This document shows, one piece after another, positions 1 to 9,700 of a DNA stretch of 64,000 nt. The position numbers and the translations under genes are program-made. The notes below the pieces were generated by a model. The model worked only from the letters and a program-made list of their open reading frames with translations, searched no databases and had not been told where the DNA came from. The DNA is from Agreia sp. VKM Ac-1783 (GTDB lineage Bacteria > Actinomycetota > Actinomycetes > Actinomycetales > Microbacteriaceae): contig NZ_FXWI01000006.1 of assembly GCF_900177765.1 (NCBI RefSeq), positions 124,001-188,000 of the forward strand. Direction: 5' to 3'. The first letter of the stretch is position 1, and the number at the start of each line of letters is the position of its first letter.

Positions 1-1
1 C

Positions 2-253
2 GTGTCTGCCGCGAACATCCGCGACATCCTCGACGGCTTCGTCAAATCAGGCGGCACCGTGATCGTGTCGAGCCATGCCATGGACCTCGTTCAGCGTATG
101 TGCGACCACGTGGCCGTGATCGCCCAGGGCCGTGTGCTCGCGGCAGGCACGACCGAAGAGGTGCGCCAGGGCTCCACACTCGAAGACCGTTTCGTCGAAC
201 TCGTCGGAGGTCGCCGCACAGGAGAGGGGCCGGAATGGTTGCGACTCTCGTAA
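2..253 (+). CDS. ABC transporter ATP-binding protein, C-terminal fragment
   Basis: Only the last 83 or so residues are in the window; the gene begins upstream, so its Walker A and signature motifs are not visible. What remains fits the end of an ABC ATPase: a stretch reading GTVIVSSHAMDLVQRMCDHV, matching the H-loop (switch His) of exporter-type ATPases, then a hydrophobic strand and a typical 'QGRVLAAGT' turn. It overlaps the next gene, an integral membrane permease, by 19 bases, so the two are translationally coupled and most likely form one exporter. The substrate cannot be told from the sequence. Confidence 0.85.
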   Translation: MSAANIRDILDGFVKSGGTVIVSSHAMDLVQRMCDHVAVIAQGRVLAAGTTEEVRQGSTLEDRFVELVGGRRTGEGPEWLRLS

Positions 254-1809
254 GACTGCGCTTTCTCATTCTGGCGAACAGCCTGAAGGGAAAGCCATGG
301 CAGATCGTCGCCGTCGTCATCGGCGGGCTCTACGGACTCGGCGTTCTCTTCGGCGTGGTGGCCGGGCTGATCGCCCTGAGCTTCGCACCGACTGAACTGG
401 CTCGCACGGTCACGGTGCTCGGCGGCGCAGCAACCATCCTCGGCTGGATCGTGCTGCCTCTCATCGGCCCCGGAACCGACCAGACTGTGGAGCCTTCGCG
501 GCTGGCCGTCTTCCCCATTCCCCTCAACCAGCTCGTGCTGGGCCTCCTCGTCAGCGGAGTCCTCGGAGTTCCCGGAATCGTCACCTCGGTAGCCGCCCTC
601 GCAACAGCGGCAACGTGGTGGCAGCATCCACTCGGCGCCATCGCGGCGATCGTCTGCGCCGTGATCGGTGTTCTCACGTGCGTCGCCGGTTCGCGGGCGA
701 TCACCGCGTTGAGCTCGGGCATCGGATCGGGCCGCCGGTTCCGCGAAGCCAAGGGAATCCTGTTCTTCATTCCCCTGATCCTGCTCGGCCCGATCATGAT
801 CGGGCTCACGACGCTGCTGCGCAGCTCTGCGGATGCCCTTCCCGGCATCGCAGACTTCGTCGCGTGGACGCCGCTCGGCGCGATCTGGTCGGTTCCCGGC
901 TACATTGTCACAGCAGACTTCGGCCGCGCGGCGGCCGGATTCGTCATCGGTCTCGCGACCCTCGCCATCCTGCTGGTCGTCTGGCGTTCTAGCCTGCGGC
1001 ACGCGCTCGAGAACCCCGCTCGGGCGTCGTCGCCAGCGATGAAGGGAACCCGCAAGCTGGGCCTCTTCGGAGTCTTCCCGGCGACGCCGTGGGGCGCCGT
1101 GGCGGCGCGCGCACTCACCTACTGGATGCGCGATCCGCGGTACGCGCAGTCGCTCATCGTCATTCCGCTGATTCCCGTTCTGCTGTTCGTGTACTCGGGA
1201 AACATGGGCAGCATGGGCGTCTTGAACGCGCTCGGCCCGATCGTCGCGCTGCTGCTGGCGTTGTCGATCTACACCGATGTCTCCTATGACAACACGGCGT
1301 TCGCGCTGCACCTCTCGACAGGCGTATCGGGCCGCGACGACCGACTCGGTCGCGTGGTGGCCCTGGGCGTCTTCGCCGTTCCGGTTTCCGTGCTGCTGAC
1401 GATCGCGTCGGTGTGGTTCACGAACTCGTGGCAGGTGCTGCCGGGGCTGCTCGGTCTGGTGTTCGGGCTGCTGTTCTCGGGCTTCGCGCTGTCGTCGGTC
1501 ATCTCGGGTCGATTCGTGTTCCCTGTTCCGGCTCCCGGCGAGAGTCCTTTCAAGGCGAAGCCCGGCGGCGGCTTTATGCTCACGCTCACGACGTTCGCGA
1601 CCTGGGGAGGCCTGACCGTGCTCGTGCTTCCCGAGCTGGTCCTGGCCATCGTCGGCTTCGTCACGGGCGATGCGATCTACGGTTGGATCGCCCTGGTCTT
1701 GGGACTCGTGCTCGGCGGCGGCATGCTCGTGATCGCGGTGCGTTGGGGAGGATCGATTCTCGACAAACAGGGCCCCGACCTGCTCGCCACGCTGCAAGCC
1801 GGCAAGTAG
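235..1809 (+). CDS. ABC transporter permease (multi-spanning membrane protein)
   Basis: A 524-residue polytopic membrane protein with about 10-12 hydrophobic segments spread over its whole length and basic loops such as RSSLRHALENPARAS. The ATG at 235 is chosen because it follows GGAGAGGGG and gives a normal membrane-protein N terminus (MVATLVRLRFLILANSLKG); longer in-frame starts would add an Arg-rich stretch translated from the ATPase reading frame. It overlaps the 3' end of the ATPase gene, so it is read as the membrane half of a two-gene ABC exporter. It carries no substrate-binding or peptidase domain, and the transported molecule is unknown. Confidence 0.8.
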   Translation: MVATLVRLRFLILANSLKGKPWQIVAVVIGGLYGLGVLFGVVAGLIALSFAPTELARTVTVLGGAATILGWIVLPLIGPGTDQTVEPSRLAVFPIPLNQLVLGLLVSGVLGVPGIVTSVAALATAATWWQHPLGAIAAIVCAVIGVLTCVAGSRAITALSSGIGSGRRFREAKGILFFIPLILLGPIMIGLTTLLRSSADALPGIADFVAWTPLGAIWSVPGYIVTADFGRAAAGFVIGLATLAILLVVWRSSLRHALENPARASSPAMKGTRKLGLFGVFPATPWGAVAARALTYWMRDPRYAQSLIVIPLIPVLLFVYSGNMGSMGVLNALGPIVALLLALSIYTDVSYDNTAFALHLSTGVSGRDDRLGRVVALGVFAVPVSVLLTIASVWFTNSWQVLPGLLGLVFGLLFSGFALSSVISGRFVFPVPAPGESPFKAKPGGGFMLTLTTFATWGGLTVLVLPELVLAIVGFVTGDAIYGWIALVLGLVLGGGMLVIAVRWGGSILDKQGPDLLATLQAGK

Positions 1810-1845
1810 GGCACGCAGGACACCAAAGGAACTTGGCTCGACAAG

Positions 1846-1857
1846 TACTCTCGAGAC
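1846..1857 (+). promoter_or_regulatory. Possible -10 box for a leaderless transcript
   Basis: TACTCT at 1846-1851 matches the actinobacterial TANNNT -10 pattern and ends six bases before the ATG of the MOSC gene. There is no clear Shine-Dalgarno before that ATG, so the transcript may start at or beside the start codon. No convincing -35 box is seen at the usual distance. Prediction from spacing only. Confidence 0.35.
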
Positions 1858-2661
1858 ATGCTCGGAACGATCGATTCGCTCTACCGTTACCCGGTCAAGG
1901 GGCTCACTCCCGAGCCCCTCGACAGGGTGGTTCTCGAAGCGGGCAGCGCGTTCCCCGCCGACCGGCTCTTCGCGCTGGCCAAGCCCTCCGGTGCGTACGA
2001 TGCCGACAACTTCGTTCCCCTGTCGAAGCGCGAGTACTACGTGCTCCTGAACACCGATCGTCTGGCGGGGCTCGCCTCGAGATTCGACCCTGAGACGCGC
2101 GTCATGCGCGTGAACGTGCAGGGGCATCCGGTGCTGGAGGCCGACCTCGGCACAGCCGAGGGCCGGGCTGAACTGGTCGAACTATACGCACGTGTAGCTG
2201 ATCTGCCCGACGGCGAGCGGCCCGTGCTGGCCGAGCAGCCCGGCTACAACTTCACCGACAACGCGATCGACGGGCCTCGCATGATGAACACCATCTCGCT
2301 CATCAACCGCGCATCCATTCGCGAGTTCGAGTCGAGGATCGGGCGTGAGCTCGACCCGTTGCGCTTTCGGGCGAATGTCTATCTCGAGGGTCTCGACCCA
2401 TGGGTCGAGCGCGGCTGGATGGGCAGGGAGTTGCAGCTCGGAGGCCCCGAGGGCGTGACCGTGCGAGTGGTCGAAGAGACGGAGCGCTGCGCCGCGACCG
2501 AGGTCGACCCCACGACGGCCCGCCGAGACGTGCCGGTGGTGCGCCTGCTGCATGAGAACTACGCACACGAGATCATGGGCGTCTTCGCCGAGGTGCTCTC
2601 GGCCGGAACCCTCGCGACCGGCGGCACCGTTTCGGTGTCCGAGACGGTGTCGGCAGCATGA
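1858..2661 (+). CDS. MOSC domain protein, mARC/YcbX-like molybdenum enzyme
   Basis: A 267-residue protein with an N-terminal MOSC beta-barrel (start IDSLYRYPVKGLTPEPL, the typical 'YPVKG' of MOSC_N) followed by a MOSC domain. In the mARC and YcbX families a conserved Cys in a 'C-x-R-C-x-x-x-x-x-D-P' context binds molybdopterin; here ETERCAATEVDP places it at Cys211. Those enzymes reduce N-hydroxylated bases and related N-oxygenated compounds and need an electron-transfer partner. E. coli YcbX carries its own [2Fe-2S] domain at the C terminus. This protein lacks one, but the next gene, overlapping by four bases, encodes a flavin/[2Fe-2S] reductase. The pair therefore looks like a split two-component version. 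The exact substrate is not known. Confidence 0.85.
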   Translation: MLGTIDSLYRYPVKGLTPEPLDRVVLEAGSAFPADRLFALAKPSGAYDADNFVPLSKREYYVLLNTDRLAGLASRFDPETRVMRVNVQGHPVLEADLGTAEGRAELVELYARVADLPDGERPVLAEQPGYNFTDNAIDGPRMMNTISLINRASIREFESRIGRELDPLRFRANVYLEGLDPWVERGWMGRELQLGGPEGVTVRVVEETERCAATEVDPTTARRDVPVVRLLHENYAHEIMGVFAEVLSAGTLATGGTVSVSETVSAA

Positions 2662-3635
2662 GCGCAGCAGGCCCAGCCGACCTCACGGTCGTCGTCACAG
2701 GCCGCCGGATGCTCACGGCTGAGGTGTGCGAGTTCGAGTTGCGCCGCCGAGACGGCGGGCTGCTCGAGCAGGCCGAGCCCGGCGCCCACATCACGGTGCA
2801 TACCCCGTCGGGCGAGGCGCGCAGCTACTCGCTCACCTCGGATCTCAGCGACCGGAGCCGCTACGTGATCGCGGTGCGCCGCGACGGCGCGGGCCGGGGC
2901 GGCTCGAGAAGCATGGTCGACGAGGTCACAGAGGGCGATTCGCTCACGATCTCTTCTCCGCGCAATGCGTTCGAGCTGGTGGATGCTCCGGCGTACCTTC
3001 TCGTGGCGGCGGGAATCGGCATCACCCCCATCCGCGCGATGCTGATCGAACTGCGTAGACGCGGCGTGAGAGATGTTCAGCTCGTGTACGCGAGTCGTTC
3101 ACGAGAAGACACGCCCTACCTCGACGAGCTGACCGAGTTGGTCGCATTCGACGAGATCGATGGCCTGATGCAGCCGATGACCTTGCACCACCGCTTCCTG
3201 CATGGCGCGCTCGACTGGTGGCCTCTTCTCGAGTCTCCTGGTGACCGGCACCTCTATGTATGCGGCCCGGAGCCTCTGCAGAATGAGCTGCGCGCGCTGA
3301 CGATGCACTGGCGCCCGAGTCGGGTGCACATGGAGGACTTCGCCGGGATCTCGGCGTTCGGGGGCATCAATCTGCCCTTCGACCTCGAGTGGCAGCCCTC
3401 CGGCGCCACCATCACGGTGCCCGAGGCCGTGACGATGCTGGCGGCGCTCGAGGGCGCGGGCATCGACGTCGACAGCTCGTGCGACAGCGGAACCTGCGGC
3501 ACCTGTCGGCTCAGACTCATCGACGGAGAAGCCGATCACCGCGATGTCGTGCTCACAGAGAGCGAGCGGCGCGACTTCGTTATGCCGTGCGTCTCACGGG
3601 CGAAGAGCGGGCGGCTCGTGGTCGCTCCGCTCTGA
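2658..3635 (+). CDS. Phthalate dioxygenase reductase-type flavin / [2Fe-2S] oxidoreductase
   Basis: A 325-residue protein with the domain order of the PDR/VanB reductases: an FMN-binding barrel with RSYSLT at residues 55-60, an NAD(P)H-binding domain with AGIGITPI at 118-125 and VCGP at 201-204, then a plant-type ferredoxin domain with cluster ligands Cys275, Cys280, Cys283 and Cys311. Such reductases move electrons from NAD(P)H through flavin to the iron-sulfur cluster and on to a terminal enzyme. The ATGA overlap with the MOSC gene makes that molybdoenzyme the natural acceptor. No oxygenase subunit is nearby, which argues against a role in aromatic dioxygenation. Confidence 0.88.
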   Translation: MSAAGPADLTVVVTGRRMLTAEVCEFELRRRDGGLLEQAEPGAHITVHTPSGEARSYSLTSDLSDRSRYVIAVRRDGAGRGGSRSMVDEVTEGDSLTISSPRNAFELVDAPAYLLVAAGIGITPIRAMLIELRRRGVRDVQLVYASRSREDTPYLDELTELVAFDEIDGLMQPMTLHHRFLHGALDWWPLLESPGDRHLYVCGPEPLQNELRALTMHWRPSRVHMEDFAGISAFGGINLPFDLEWQPSGATITVPEAVTMLAALEGAGIDVDSSCDSGTCGTCRLRLIDGEADHRDVVLTESERRDFVMPCVSRAKSGRLVVAPL

Positions 3636-3643
3636 ATGCGCGC

Positions 3644-3661
3644 ATGGGGACTTCTCCCCAT
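3644..3661. promoter_or_regulatory. 18-bp palindrome shared with the WXG100 promoter (copy 1)
   Basis: ATGGGGACTTCTCCCCAT: two perfect 7-base arms around a 4-base spacer, eight bases after the reductase stop codon and 107 bases before the giant gene's GTG start. Its last base is the first base of TTTACA (3661-3666), a possible -35 box; a weak -10 candidate is TTGAAT at 3686-3691. The same palindrome with one changed spacer base occurs at 25231-25248 before the WXG100 gene. It is therefore read as an operator or activator site for the secretion locus. The binding protein is unknown. Confidence 0.7.
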
Positions 3662-3768
3662 TTACAGCGGGTCGTGTAGCCGTGCTTGAATATCCCGGTG
3701 CCCCCGTGCCCATTTCAGGGGTGCATCTGCTGCACGCATAACGAGACCGACGTGAAGATGAGGATTTT

Positions 3769-6700
3769 GTGAGGCTCTTCGAGGCATTGCGTCGCCGCAA
3801 GGCGACAGCTGCGTCGGTGGCGACCGTCACGGTCTTCTCGCTCGCGGTCACCACGATGGCATTCCTGTATCAGGGCATCACCACGGCCGATGTCGAGCTC
3901 AACGACGGCGGCGTGTGGGTCACCAAGCCGTCGGGACTCCTCGTGGGGCACCTGAACTATCAGGCCCAGTTGCTCGACGGCGGCCTCAAGATGACGTCGA
4001 GCGACTTCGACATCCTGCAGCACGACGAGACGATCATCACCGTCGACCACGCCACCGGATCGCTGGCGCCTATCGACCCCGTGTCGGTGACACTGGGCAA
4101 TGCCGTGGCCCTGCCGGCCGAGTCATCCGTGACCATGGGCGGCAATACGCTCGCCGTCGTCGACAAGACCGGCGACCTCTTCACCACCCGCGCCAGCGAT
4201 GTCGCCAACTTTCTGCCCGACCCCGATAAGCCCCTGCTAACGCTCGGCTCCGGCGCGTCAGCCACGGTGGATGTCGATGGTGGCGTTCACGCGCTGTCGC
4301 CCACGTCAGGCGAGATGGTCACCATTCCGCTCGATGAGAACGGCGTGCCTCTCGAGCCCGTGAAGAACGGCTTTCCCGAGACCGAAGACGATGCCGCCCT
4401 CACCATGACGACGGTCGGCGACGACGCCGTCGTGTTCGACTCCGCGAACGGCATCGCCTACCTGCCGGGGGGCAAGAAGGTCGACGTCGCCGATTCCACC
4501 GGAGGTGTACTGCAGGAGACGGGCCCGGCATCCGACGCCGTGCTCATCGCCACAGACACCTCGCTGATCCGCCAGCCCCTCGACGGCAGCGCCGCAACGG
4601 CGACGTCGGCCGGCAAGCCCGGAAAACCGGCGGCGCCCGTGTATCTCGCCGGCTGCGCCTACGCGGCGTGGGCCGTCTCGAATGCCTATCTCCGCGATTG
4701 CGCCGGCGACGACAAAGACGTCGAGACCACCATCGACGGCCTCACCTCACAGGCCCAGCTCGTCTTTCGCGTGAACCGCAACGTGGTGGTGCTCAACGAC
4801 CTCACCTCGGGCGCTGTCTGGCTCGTCAACCAAGACATGAAGAAGGTCGAGAACTGGGACGACATCGTTCCTCCGCCGGACGAGACGAAGACCGACGAGG
4901 AAGACGACAGCACCGAAGAGGAGCTGCAGGTCATCCTGCCCGAGCGCAGCGAGATCAACAATCCGCCCATCGCCGAACCCGACCAGCTCGGCGTGCGCGC
5001 CGGGCGCACCGTGGTGCTGCCCGTTCTCGACAACGACTCCGACCCCGACGGCGACGTGCTCACAGCCACGCTGAAGGGCCCGCAGCCCTCGATCGGCGAG
5101 GTGCAGCCCATCCTCGGGGGCGTGGCGATGCAGATCATCGTGTCTCCCGACGCATCCGGAACCGGCACATTCACCTACACGGCCGACGACGGGCGCGGCG
5201 GCACGGCGGATGCGACCGTGACGCTCACCGTCAAGGCTCCCGGTACCAATGAGGCACCGGTGGAGAAACGCGTGCCCAAGGTGCTCTGCGAGGTTGCATC
5301 GACCTGCTCCTACAACGTGCTTCCCGACTGGATCGACCCCGATGGCGACGATATGTTCGTGCGCTCGGCGACGGCCGACGGTGCCAATCAGGTGCAGTTC
5401 CGGGCCGACGGAGAGCTCACGTTCACCGCTCTCGACCCCGATCCGGGCCGCAAGATCGTGACCATCGTCGTCTCAGACGGCATCACAGACACCGAGGGTA
5501 CGGTCGCCTTCGAGGTGCGCGAGTCGGGCACCCTCGTTCCCGTCACCAACGCCGACCACGTGGTGACGAAGGCCGGCCAACAGGTCACCGTGTCGCCAAT
5601 GGCGAACGACTACTCTCCCAGCGGCACCCCGCTGCGACTGGCGAAGGTCAACGAGGTTCCGGGCGGCACGATCACGCCCGACTACACCACGGGAACGTTC
5701 GACTTCACGTCGGCGGCTCCTGGCGACTACTACGCCCAGTACCTCGTGACAGACGGCCCGAAGTCCGCTTCGGGACTCGTGCGCATTACGGTCGTAGGCG
5801 ATACCTCCGCCGACCAGCCGCCGATCGCCGTGCGCGACGTGGCCCTGCTCACCAAGGGTCGTTCTACGCTGACCGACGTTCTCGCCAATGACTTCGACCC
5901 TGCCGGCGGAATCCTCGCGGTGCAGTCTGTGCAGGTTCCCGAGGGACTCGGCGTGAGCGTCGAGGTGCTCGAGCACCGGGTTCTGCGCATCACCGACACG
6001 GGCATCTCCGAGCCCACGAGCATCCGCTACACCGTGACAAATGGAGTGAAGACGGCCGAGGGCGAGGTCTTCATCATCCCGATCCCCGCCCCCGAGAGGC
6101 TGCTGCCCCCGGTGGCCACCGACGACACGGTCACCGTGCGGGCCGGCGACGTCGCGACGATTCCGGTTCTCGACAACGACTACTCGCCCAACGGCGACAC
6201 GATCACGCTGGCGCCGGCGCTGATCGCACCCCTGATCGATCCCGCCGACGGCGACATGTTCGTGGCGCAGAACACGCTGCGCTTCAAGGCCGGCCCTGTC
6301 GCCAAGACCGTCTACGCCACGTACGAGGTCGTCGACAGCCAGGGCCAGCGTGACGCGGGCTACGTCACCATCCAGATCGTCGGCAACGACGAAGGCGTGA
6401 ACTCCCCACCCCGCCCGCGCGATGTCACCGTGCGGGCTCTCGAGGGCACGACCGTGCGCATCCCGATCCCCCTGGATGGCATCGATCCCGACGGCGACTC
6501 GGTCGAACTCGTCGGTCAGGACGGAGCCCCCACGAAGGGTCGCATCACCGAGGTCGGGCAGTCGTGGTTGGAGTACGAGGCCTACCCCACCTCCGTGGGC
6601 ACGGACGTCTTCACCTACACGGTGCGCGACCGCAAGGGAGCTGAGGCCTCGGCCACGATTCTGGTGGGCATCGTCCCCTCGTCTAGCGCGAATCAGCGGC

Positions 6701-9700
6701 CCTACGCGGTGAGAGACACGGTGTCAGTGCGGCCCGGACGCTCGGTGTCGGTCGACGTTCTCGCGAACGATTCCGACCCCGACGGCGACCCGATCGCCAT
6801 CCAGAAGAACGGTCTCGACGTGCCCGACGGCATGACCGGCAAGATCGAGCGCGGACGCGTCACTGTGACTGTGCCGAACAAGGCGGGCGACTACCCGGTG
6901 CAGTACACGATCGTCGACCAGTACGGCGCCACGGCCGTGGGTCAGCTTCTCGTATCGGTGAGCCCGGATGCGACGCTCCAGCCGCCCATCGCCCGTGACG
7001 ACCTGGTGCAGGTCGCCGACGTGGTCGGTCGCACGAGCACCGACGTCGATGTCAAGAAGAACGACGACGACCCCGACGGAACGATCGATGCCCTCGACGT
7101 GTCGGTCACGAGCGGCACGGCGACGGTTCGCGGCAACGGGCAGCTGCGCATCCCGCTCACGCCCGAGTCTCAGATCATCACGTACACCGTGACCGATGTC
7201 GACGGGCAGACGGCGTCGGCGTTCGTGTTCGTTCCCGGTCTCGAGAGCGCGCATCCCGCTCTCAAGGCCGGCACCAAGCCGATCGTCGTCAACAGCGGCG
7301 AGACCATCAGCATCCCTCTCTCCGACTACGTCGTCACGGGCAACGGGGAGTCCGCACGCATCACCCAGGCCGACAAGGTGGCAGTGTCGCACGGCAACGG
7401 AGCGAACCTCGTGACCGACGCGACCACCCTCAGCTACACGTCCGCCGACGGCTACTACGGCCCCGACGCGCTGAGCTTCGAAGTCACCGACGGAACCGGC
7501 CCCGACGACCCCAACGGCAAGAAGTCCACGCTCGTCATTCCGATCACCGTCGTCTCGACCACGAACGTGTCACCGACCATGAACACCGGCGCCGTGAACG
7601 TCGAGCCAGGCGGAGCCGAAGTCGAGCTCAACCTGCGACCGCTGTCACGCGACCCCGACGAGGGAGATCTGAAGAAGCTCACGTACAAGGTCGTCGGAGA
7701 GCTCCCTCAGGGCATCTCCGCCTCGACAGATGAGCAGACGCTCAAGGTCAAGGCGGCGGGCAACGCGGCCAAAGGCGACTCCCCCATTCAGATCGAAGTC
7801 AGCGACGGACAGAGCAAGCCCGGAACCGGAACCGTGGTGGTGACGGTGGTCACCTCGACCAGGGCGAAGCCGAGCGCGACCGACGACGTGGTTCCGCAGG
7901 CCAACCAGGGTGAGACCCGCCAGGTCGACGTACTGTCGAACGACTTCAACCCCTACCCCGAGAACCCCCTGAAGATCCTCGAGGCGGTCGTGGAGACCGG
8001 CGACGGCGGGGCCACCCCGGCCGGAAGCGGCGTCGACGTGACGCCCGCGGCAGACTTCGTAGGAACGATGGTGGTGCGCTACCGCATCGCCGACTCGACC
8101 GGCGACCCCGATCGCGAGGCCGACGGACGCATCCGGTTGACCGTGCAGGGCAAGCCCGATGCACCGACCACGCCGAGCGTCACGAGCATTCAAGACCGCA
8201 CGGTCGTGCTCTCGTGGACCCCGCCCGTGAACAACGGCGCGCCCATCACGGGTTACACCGTGAAGAGTCCGCAGGGGTACTCGAAGCAGTGCGCGTCGAC
8301 CACATGCACGCTCGACGGACTCACTAACGACGTCGAGTACACGTTCACCGTCACGGCGACGAACAGCGTGGGCGACTCCGACCCGTCGCCGTCGTCGGCG
8401 CCCGCCCGACCGGATGCCCGCCCGGACCGCCCGGCCGCGCCGACGCTGGTCTTCGGCGACAAGAGCATGACGGTGAACTGGGTAACGCCATCCACTCCCG
8501 GTTCTGCCGTGACGTCGTACAACCTCGAGATCTCGCCGGCGCCGGCACGAGGCGCCGTGCAGAAGACGGGCGTCACGGGCAACTCCGTGGTCTGGGAGGG
8601 TCTGGAGAACGGAACCTCGTACCAGGTGCGAGTTCAGGCTGTGAACCGCGCGCCCGACCCGAGCGACTGGAGTCCGTACTCTGCGGCCGAGATCCCGGCC
8701 GGTGTTCCCGCGGCGGCCGGAGCGCCCACCTCGGTGCGGGTCGACTCTGTCGGCAGCCAGGCCCAGATGAACGTCAGCTGGAACGCGCCCAATGCCAATG
8801 GCGACAAGATCTCGTCGTACATCCTGTACATCAACGGTGGTGCGGGTGCCCGCGAGGTTCCCGTGGCCGGCGGTGCGACCAGCCAGACGGTGACCGTGGA
8901 CGTCTCTGAGAACGACTACACATTCGCCGTGGCCGCCATCAACAAGGCTGGACAGGGGGCGACGTCGCCGGCTTCGGCGCCTCGTCGGGCGGTCACTCCG
9001 CCGAACGCGCCGTCACTCGACAATGCTTCGGCAGGCGACAACACAGTGACCGTGGCCTACACGCCCGGTGCTGCGAACGGGGCCAGATCGAACGAGGTCG
9101 GCTACCAGTACTCGATCAACGGCGGCGGATGGTCCGCGCTTCCGGGTGACAACGTCATTCGTTCGGGGGTAGGCAACAACGGCACCTACTCCGTCGCACT
9201 GCGCGCGGTTACGACGGCTGATGGCTCGACCTATACGAGCGGCGCCAGCAACTCGATCGGCGGACTGCAGCCCGCTGGTGCTCCCAACGTCCCGTCGGTC
9301 ACCGCGACCAGCGGTGACTACTCGGTGAAGTTCACCTGGGGAGCGCCGGCGCGGAATGGTCGTGACTTCACCATTCAAGTCCGTATTGACGGCGGTGGCT
9401 GGGAAGACGTCGGATCGGCGAGCGGAAGCAGAACGAATACCTATGGAGGATGCGACGGCAACGGAAATTGCTCCCTCCTTGTCAATGACAATTCGGGCAC
9501 CATTGTCGCTCGTACTGTAGATGCGTCCGGGGCGGTAAGCGGCGAAGCAAGCGCGAGCGCGAAGCCCGGCAATCCGACAAGAGTCACCGTTTCGAAGGGT
9601 GGCAACGCCCAGGGGCAAGAGGGATGCGCGACGGCCGGCTGCGCGTACGTCGTCGTTCAGCTCTCGCAGTCGAGCAGCGGGAGTTTCAGCGTTGCGTACC

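Noticed and set aside
91-2127. A minus-strand open frame across the ABC permease and MOSC genes
   Set aside because: It spans two unrelated plus-strand genes and encodes Arg/Glu/His-rich low-complexity sequence.
3758-3771. Mini-frame ATG AGG ATT TTG TGA overlapping the giant gene's GTG start, considered as a leader peptide
   Set aside because: Four codons only, without its own ribosome site, and the AAGATGAGGA that contains it serves as the site for the GTG start.
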